From NCBI GenBank assembly GCA_002408485.1, contig DHSP01000048.1, forward strand, positions 1-15,632: DNA of 15,632 nucleotides, in the 5' to 3' direction. This document shows positions 11,550 to 15,632 of the stretch, piece after piece. The position numbers and the translations under genes were made by a program. A model generated the notes under the pieces. That model made no database searches and had not been told where the DNA came from. It saw only the letters and a list, made by a program, of their open reading frames with translations. Origin of the DNA: Proteiniphilum sp. UBA5283 (lineage in GTDB: Bacteria; Bacteroidota; Bacteroidia; Bacteroidales; Dysgonomonadaceae). Every line of letters starts with the position of its first letter. The first letter of the stretch is position 1.

Positions 11550-14390
11550 CTACTGTGGTTCAAATACAAATGTCATTTTATTGTTTGCAAGGAAAATAGA
11601 TTTGGCGAATTGATGTACGTTATGTGTATTAATTTTATCCAACAAAGAGAGTTCTTCCAGATCGAGATAAGGCTCCTCTTTTAATGCATTAGAAATGATG
11701 CCATTCCATGAAATATTCTCTTTTCTGTCTTGAAATCTTTTTTCCAAATATAATTTTATTTCACTGATTTCATTCTCCGTAGGCCCCTGAGTAACTAAAT
11801 TTTGAATGTCTCCCTGAACCACGCTCAATAAGTCGTCAACTAAAGCGGGATCGGTATCGAAATTGATTTCCATGATTGCAGTAGGGGTTGGATAACGGCT
11901 CAGTTCGCTTTTTACACCCACGTGATAAGTACCTCCTTTATCTTCACGAATTGATTTTAAGTATCGGTTACTTAATATATAAGCAGTGAATTTTGCCAAT
12001 AGGTTATTCATCGCGGTATAATCGGATTTATTGTGATAAATTCTTGTCACCGATGCTTTCGAACTTAATAAATCTGGGGCTTTGTATCGGAGGCTGACTT
12101 CTCCGGTTCTTAAGACAGGTTCTTTAAATTTCAGATCAGGTACTTTGGCTTTGCCGGAAATTGATGCCATGTATTTCTCAATGAGCGGTTTGGCGTCTTT
12201 AGATCGCATAGGTCCTGAAAAAATAAAAGTAAAGCCTTGTGGGTTATAAAAATGAGATTGATACAGGGCGTTCAATTTTGATGGTGTCAATGACTGAACA
12301 TAAGGTTCTTTGTAATCTGTTCGCAATGGATTATTACTATATGTGAGTTTATTTACGGAATCTTTGTAAAATGTCTGGGCATTTTTATTCTCGATGCTCT
12401 TTAGCATTCTTCTCTTAAAGTTCTCGACTTCTTTTTGGTTTGCCGATACATCCGTGAAATATTTGTGCAACAAATTGAAAAATTTTTCACTGCTTTCAGG
12501 GTCGAAAGAGCCTGAAAATCCTTCATTTCGTTCGGTGATGTAGGGCGAAAGGCTGAGCTTATTTTTTAAACTCCACTCTGCTCGTTCGTGCTGATTCAGG
12601 TTGTTTATGGCAATGTCTCGTAAAAAAGAGTTCAGTACCTTTTGGTCTTCAATATTTTCAGGGTAGGCATATCCGCCTTTACGAAAAGCAAACATACTTA
12701 CATTCTCTTTTTTACCAAATTCTTCTTTCCACACCACTTTAACCCCATTTTGTAAAGTCCATTCGGTAGTTGAATCCAAAGGCATTTCGTATTTTATTCC
12801 ATAATCTTTGGAAGTAACGTTTCTCGATTTAATGATTCGGCCTGGAGCTTTAATGTCGGAGAACTGAATTTCTTTCTTTTCTGCAATAATAAACTGCTCT
12901 TGTTCAGTATTTTGAACTTCTTCCATCATGGCTAATACCTGAGATTCTGTTGGCAATGTCTGTTTTATTTTTTCAGGAGTTGCAAAAACCACTACCCTAT
13001 TCTCTGAACTCAGGAATTTGTTTATGGCTGAGTTTATGTCTGTAAGCGCAATTTTCCCGAGTATATTTTTTTGTGAAACATTTTTTTGTTCCAGGGTCAC
13101 CAACGGCGTGTTTCTGGTATAGTTTTCTATGGCATCGTTCACATAGTCAACATTTTTTCGTTCCTTTATTTTCTGATACTCTTTCTCTAAATTGGCAGCG
13201 ACAATTTTTTTCACGTGGTTTAATTCTTCCTGCTCAAAACCGTATTGCCTGGTTCTTTCTATTTCTGTTACGATTCCCTGAAGCGCATCGAATGTTTTTT
13301 CATCCTCCACGGGAATTGCCGTAGCGGTAAACATCCTGCTTGCATAGCTGATACTTCCGAATACAGGGATTACCATCCTGAAAGGAGCTTCGGGACTTAA
13401 AGATGTAACCCTGAACCTGTTTTTCATGAGTTCAATGAAAATGTCTTCAATCAACTTTTCGTAAAAATACCGTTCTGTTTGTTTCTCGTTGTCACTCAAC
13501 ATTGGAATTTTCACCGACAATCTTGCAGAAACGGCAGAGGTTTCAGGGTCTGTAAAGTATCCGATGATGGGTTCCTTATTATCGGGGATGCTGTAATATT
13601 GCTTCACGGCCGCGTTTTCTACCGCAGGTATCGATGAAAAGGTTTTAATAATGCGTTGTTCCATCTCTTTTTTATCAATGTCTCCCACAACAATTACGGC
13701 CTGCAAGTCGGGCCTGTACCATTTGTGATAATAATCTATGAGCGTTTGAGGTTCAAAATTGTCAATCACACTGACCAAGCCGATGACATCTCTCTCGGCA
13801 AATCGGGAACCTGTCTGTTGAAATCGCGATATCGCTTTCATCATTCGGGTTAAGGCAATGTCTCCCCGGCGCCACTCCTCCCTGATTACCCCTCGTTCTT
13901 TTTCAATCTCTTCCGCTTCACATGAAATATAGTGTGACCAATCGTGCAAGGCAAGCAGTGTTGAGTCGATCACTGTGTTGCTGGTCACGGGAACTTGAGA
14001 AATATTGTAAACGGTTCTGTCCATTGAAGTGTAAGCGTTGATGTTTGCTCCAAATTTCACGCCGATGCTTCCAAAATAATTTAAAAGAGCCTTGTCGGGG
14101 AAGTTCTTGGTCCCGTTAAAAGCCATGTGTTCAAGAAAGTGAGCAAGCCCCCTCTGGTCATCCTCTTCCTGAAGTGAGCCGACATTGTGTACAATGAAAA
14201 ATTCAGCCCGCCCTTTTGGATTGCTTGCTTCTCTTATGTAATAGGTTAAACCATTGGGTAGTTTCCCAATTACAAACTCCTCATCTATGGGAAGTTGTGC
14301 TGAAACATCAAAACTTTGAGATAAGGTTGACGAGATTCCTGTGAAAATGACCAGGAGGAACAAAATAATCTTTTTATTAATTGTAATCAT
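11550..14390 (-). CDS. Secreted M16-family (pitrilysin/insulinase-type) zinc peptidase
   Basis: The frame begins at a TTG at 14420, but the ATG at 14390 gives a clean signal peptide (MITINKKIILFLLVIFTGIS) and 946 residues, typical of two-half Bacteroidota M16 peptidases. The zinc motif HxxEH is H84-F-L-E87-H88 in LAHFLEHMAFNG, and the third ligand is the Glu of EIEKERGVIREEW near 163-165. The asparagine-rich FGANINAYTSMDRTVY stretch is also typical of the catalytic half. The second, C-terminal half (from about residue 520) has M16 folds without a zinc motif. The enzyme should degrade peptides or misfolded proteins in the periplasm. It lies 41 bp after the MutS-like gene. No physiological link to the sulfur genes is evident. 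Confidence 0.93.
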   Translation of the reverse strand: MITINKKIILFLLVIFTGISSTLSQSFDVSAQLPIDEEFVIGKLPNGLTYYIREASNPKGRAEFFIVHNVGSLQEEDDQRGLAHFLEHMAFNGTKNFPDKALLNYFGSIGVKFGANINAYTSMDRTVYNISQVPVTSNTVIDSTLLALHDWSHYISCEAEEIEKERGVIREEWRRGDIALTRMMKAISRFQQTGSRFAERDVIGLVSVIDNFEPQTLIDYYHKWYRPDLQAVIVVGDIDKKEMEQRIIKTFSSIPAVENAAVKQYYSIPDNKEPIIGYFTDPETSAVSARLSVKIPMLSDNEKQTERYFYEKLIEDIFIELMKNRFRVTSLSPEAPFRMVIPVFGSISYASRMFTATAIPVEDEKTFDALQGIVTEIERTRQYGFEQEELNHVKKIVAANLEKEYQKIKERKNVDYVNDAIENYTRNTPLVTLEQKNVSQKNILGKIALTDINSAINKFLSSENRVVVFATPEKIKQTLPTESQVLAMMEEVQNTEQEQFIIAEKKEIQFSDIKAPGRIIKSRNVTSKDYGIKYEMPLDSTTEWTLQNGVKVVWKEEFGKKENVSMFAFRKGGYAYPENIEDQKVLNSFLRDIAINNLNQHERAEWSLKNKLSLSPYITERNEGFSGSFDPESSEKFFNLLHKYFTDVSANQKEVENFKRRMLKSIENKNAQTFYKDSVNKLTYSNNPLRTDYKEPYVQSLTPSKLNALYQSHFYNPQGFTFIFSGPMRSKDAKPLIEKYMASISGKAKVPDLKFKEPVLRTGEVSLRYKAPDLLSSKASVTRIYHNKSDYTAMNNLLAKFTAYILSNRYLKSIREDKGGTYHVGVKSELSRYPTPTAIMEINFDTDPALVDDLLSVVQGDIQNLVTQGPTENEISEIKLYLEKRFQDRKENISWNGIISNALKEEPYLDLEELSLLDKINTHNVHQFAKSIFLANNKMTFVFEPQ

Positions 14391-14431
14391 AATATCATGT
14401 TTAATGAATAAATAATTCAAGTTTTTTTGTG

Positions 14432-15632
14432 TTATAAATGTGCACCATTAATTATTTCAATAATTTTTTCATTGCCAATAATTACCATTCCATGCCTGTC
14501 ATCAGAGATGCCTTTTTGCAGTTTATAAGTATAAATGGGTATAACACCTTTCATCACGGTGGGTAAATAGAGAAATTGAATTTGGGTTTCTTCTTTTTGT
14601 AATGCTACTCCAGCTTCCATGATATGCGTTGAAATAATAAAAGAACTGAAGATCTTCTTTGAAAACGCTTTGGTAATATGAACGGTTGCATCATATGCAT
14701 CTTTCACGTTTGTTCCTTTGAATAACTCATCAAACAGGATAAGTAAATAACGATTTGAAATCACAGCTTCTGCAATATTCTTTACTCTCAGTACCTCTGC
14801 ATAAAAATGACTATATCCTAAATGCAAATTATCAGGTACATTGATAGAAGTAAATATGCCATCTTTCACGGAGAACTCAAATTTTTTTGCGGGTATTGGA
14901 AATCCCATATGAGCAAGGTACACGGCAACACCAATTGCTTTCATCAAGGTTGATTTTCCGGCCATATTTGCTCCTGTAAGAAAAACCACATTCTTTTCAT
15001 CAGAAAATTCAATATCATTCCCTACTGCGTCATTCACACAAGGATGAAATAACTCTTCAAAAGAAAGGAAATTCCTCTCTTTGCTATAAGCTTTTGCATA
15101 ACTGAATCCTTCTTTTTCGGCAACTTTTGCTACAGCAATATTTACGTCAATTTCATAGATGATATGAAGTAATTCTGCTAATTCATTTTTTAATGCATAA
15201 CGTAATACATAATCATATTTGGCAAATTGAATAAAAGTGATCTTGTCATCTGTTTCTGACTTTTTTATCCACTGTAATTGTTTGTTATTTAGAATTGTTT
15301 TCAGTGTCTCACATTGTAAGGCAAAAGGATTCTGAACCAGGCCGTTGTCAAACGTTTCACCAAAGGTCGTCAAACTGCGGAATACCTTTGTTGTTGCAAT
15401 CATACCTTCTTTAAGGATTTGATACTCTTTGTCAAGCCCGATTTTACGCAAGAACTGTACCCGTGTCGCATGTAGAAACGCATTCAATGGGTTGGAATAA
15501 TTCGTTTGCGTTAAATAAGCCTCGGCTAGGACAAAATCTTCCTTTTTTATTGGAAATTGATAATCCCCGTTTTGAAAAAAACAAAATAACTGACTACGTT
15601 TATTTATGCTTTCATGATCATTTAATAAATTA
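14432..15632 (-). CDS. MutS-family ATPase, partial (cut by right edge)
   Basis: The frame stays open from its stop at 14432 to the right edge, about 400 codons. The TTG at 15487 is inside the gene (NPLNAFLHATRV), not its start. The MutS ATPase core is clear: Walker A GANMAGKST encoded near 14948-14974, the Walker B region YLLILFDELFKGTNV, and the downstream STHIMEAG. An alpha-helical lever/clamp-like region precedes it (VAEKEGFSYAKAYSKERNF), and a short C-terminus follows. No Smr endonuclease domain follows the ATPase, unlike MutS2. It could be one of the short MutS-related proteins common in Bacteroidota; the missing N-terminus prevents deciding whether a mismatch-recognition domain exists. 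Its role could be in DNA repair or recombination control. Confidence 0.88.
   Translation of the reverse strand, partial: NLLNDHESINKRSQLFCFFQNGDYQFPIKKEDFVLAEAYLTQTNYSNPLNAFLHATRVQFLRKIGLDKEYQILKEGMIATTKVFRSLTTFGETFDNGLVQNPFALQCETLKTILNNKQLQWIKKSETDDKITFIQFAKYDYVLRYALKNELAELLHIIYEIDVNIAVAKVAEKEGFSYAKAYSKERNFLSFEELFHPCVNDAVGNDIEFSDEKNVVFLTGANMAGKSTLMKAIGVAVYLAHMGFPIPAKKFEFSVKDGIFTSINVPDNLHLGYSHFYAEVLRVKNIAEAVISNRYLLILFDELFKGTNVKDAYDATVHITKAFSKKIFSSFIISTHIMEAGVALQKEETQIQFLYLPTVMKGVIPIYTYKLQKGISDDRHGMVIIGNEKIIEIINGAHL

Noticed and set aside
14391..14420. TTG start for the M16 peptidase
   Set aside because: It would put 10 polar residues ahead of a good signal peptide that begins at the ATG at 14390.
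1..15632. CRISPR array, tRNA, rRNA, insertion sequence or phage genes
   Set aside because: I saw no regularly spaced repeats, no tRNA- or rRNA-like stretches and no transposase, integrase or phage structural motifs in any frame.

Overview
The window looks like chromosomal DNA of a Bacteroidota, most likely order Bacteroidales. The reasons are promoter boxes of the TAnnTTTG type ahead of several genes, poor Shine-Dalgarno sequences with A-rich leaders, an ECF sigma / small membrane protein / Spy-like trio, a Bacteroidota-type lipoprotein and a large secreted M16 peptidase. A finer placement (for example Dysgonomonadaceae) would be a guess.

Layout. (1) 1-1452, minus strand: an ECF sigma factor, a small one-TM protein (probable anti-sigma partner) and a Spy/CpxP-like periplasmic protein cut by the left edge. 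(2) 1630-7366, minus strand: a tight cluster in transcription order dsrE-like, tusA, stand-alone MvhD-like iron-sulfur protein, qmoA-like HdrA, HdrA/QmoB-like, small winged-helix protein, qmoC-like membrane subunit. Most gaps are 13 bp or less, and one junction is TAATG. (3) 7464-9009: two related Crp/Fnr regulators, convergent to each other. The first is divergent from the dsrE cluster, and a perfect TGTGA-N6-TCACA palindrome lies between them. (4) 9198-10615, plus strand: a thioredoxin-fold protein without a CxxC active site, followed by a TrxB-type flavoprotein that lacks the usual NADPH-phosphate arginines. (5) 10738-15632, minus strand and visibly more AT-rich: a lipoprotein of unknown function, a complete M16 zinc peptidase and a MutS-family ATPase cut by the right edge.

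How the parts may work together (inference). TusA and DsrE-type proteins carry persulfide sulfur. The HdrA/QmoA/QmoB/QmoC/MvhD-type proteins form flavin and iron-sulfur complexes that exchange electrons with menaquinone through QmoC. No AprAB, Sat, DsrAB, HdrB or rhodanese gene is visible, so this is not an obvious sulfate-reduction or methanogen locus. It looks like a redox-controlled sulfane-sulfur or disulfide oxidoreductase module, with the cysteine-bearing Crp/Fnr proteins as sensors and the atypical Trx/TrxB pair as a possible companion thiol system. This module (about 1.6-10.6 kb) is the most interesting part of the window.
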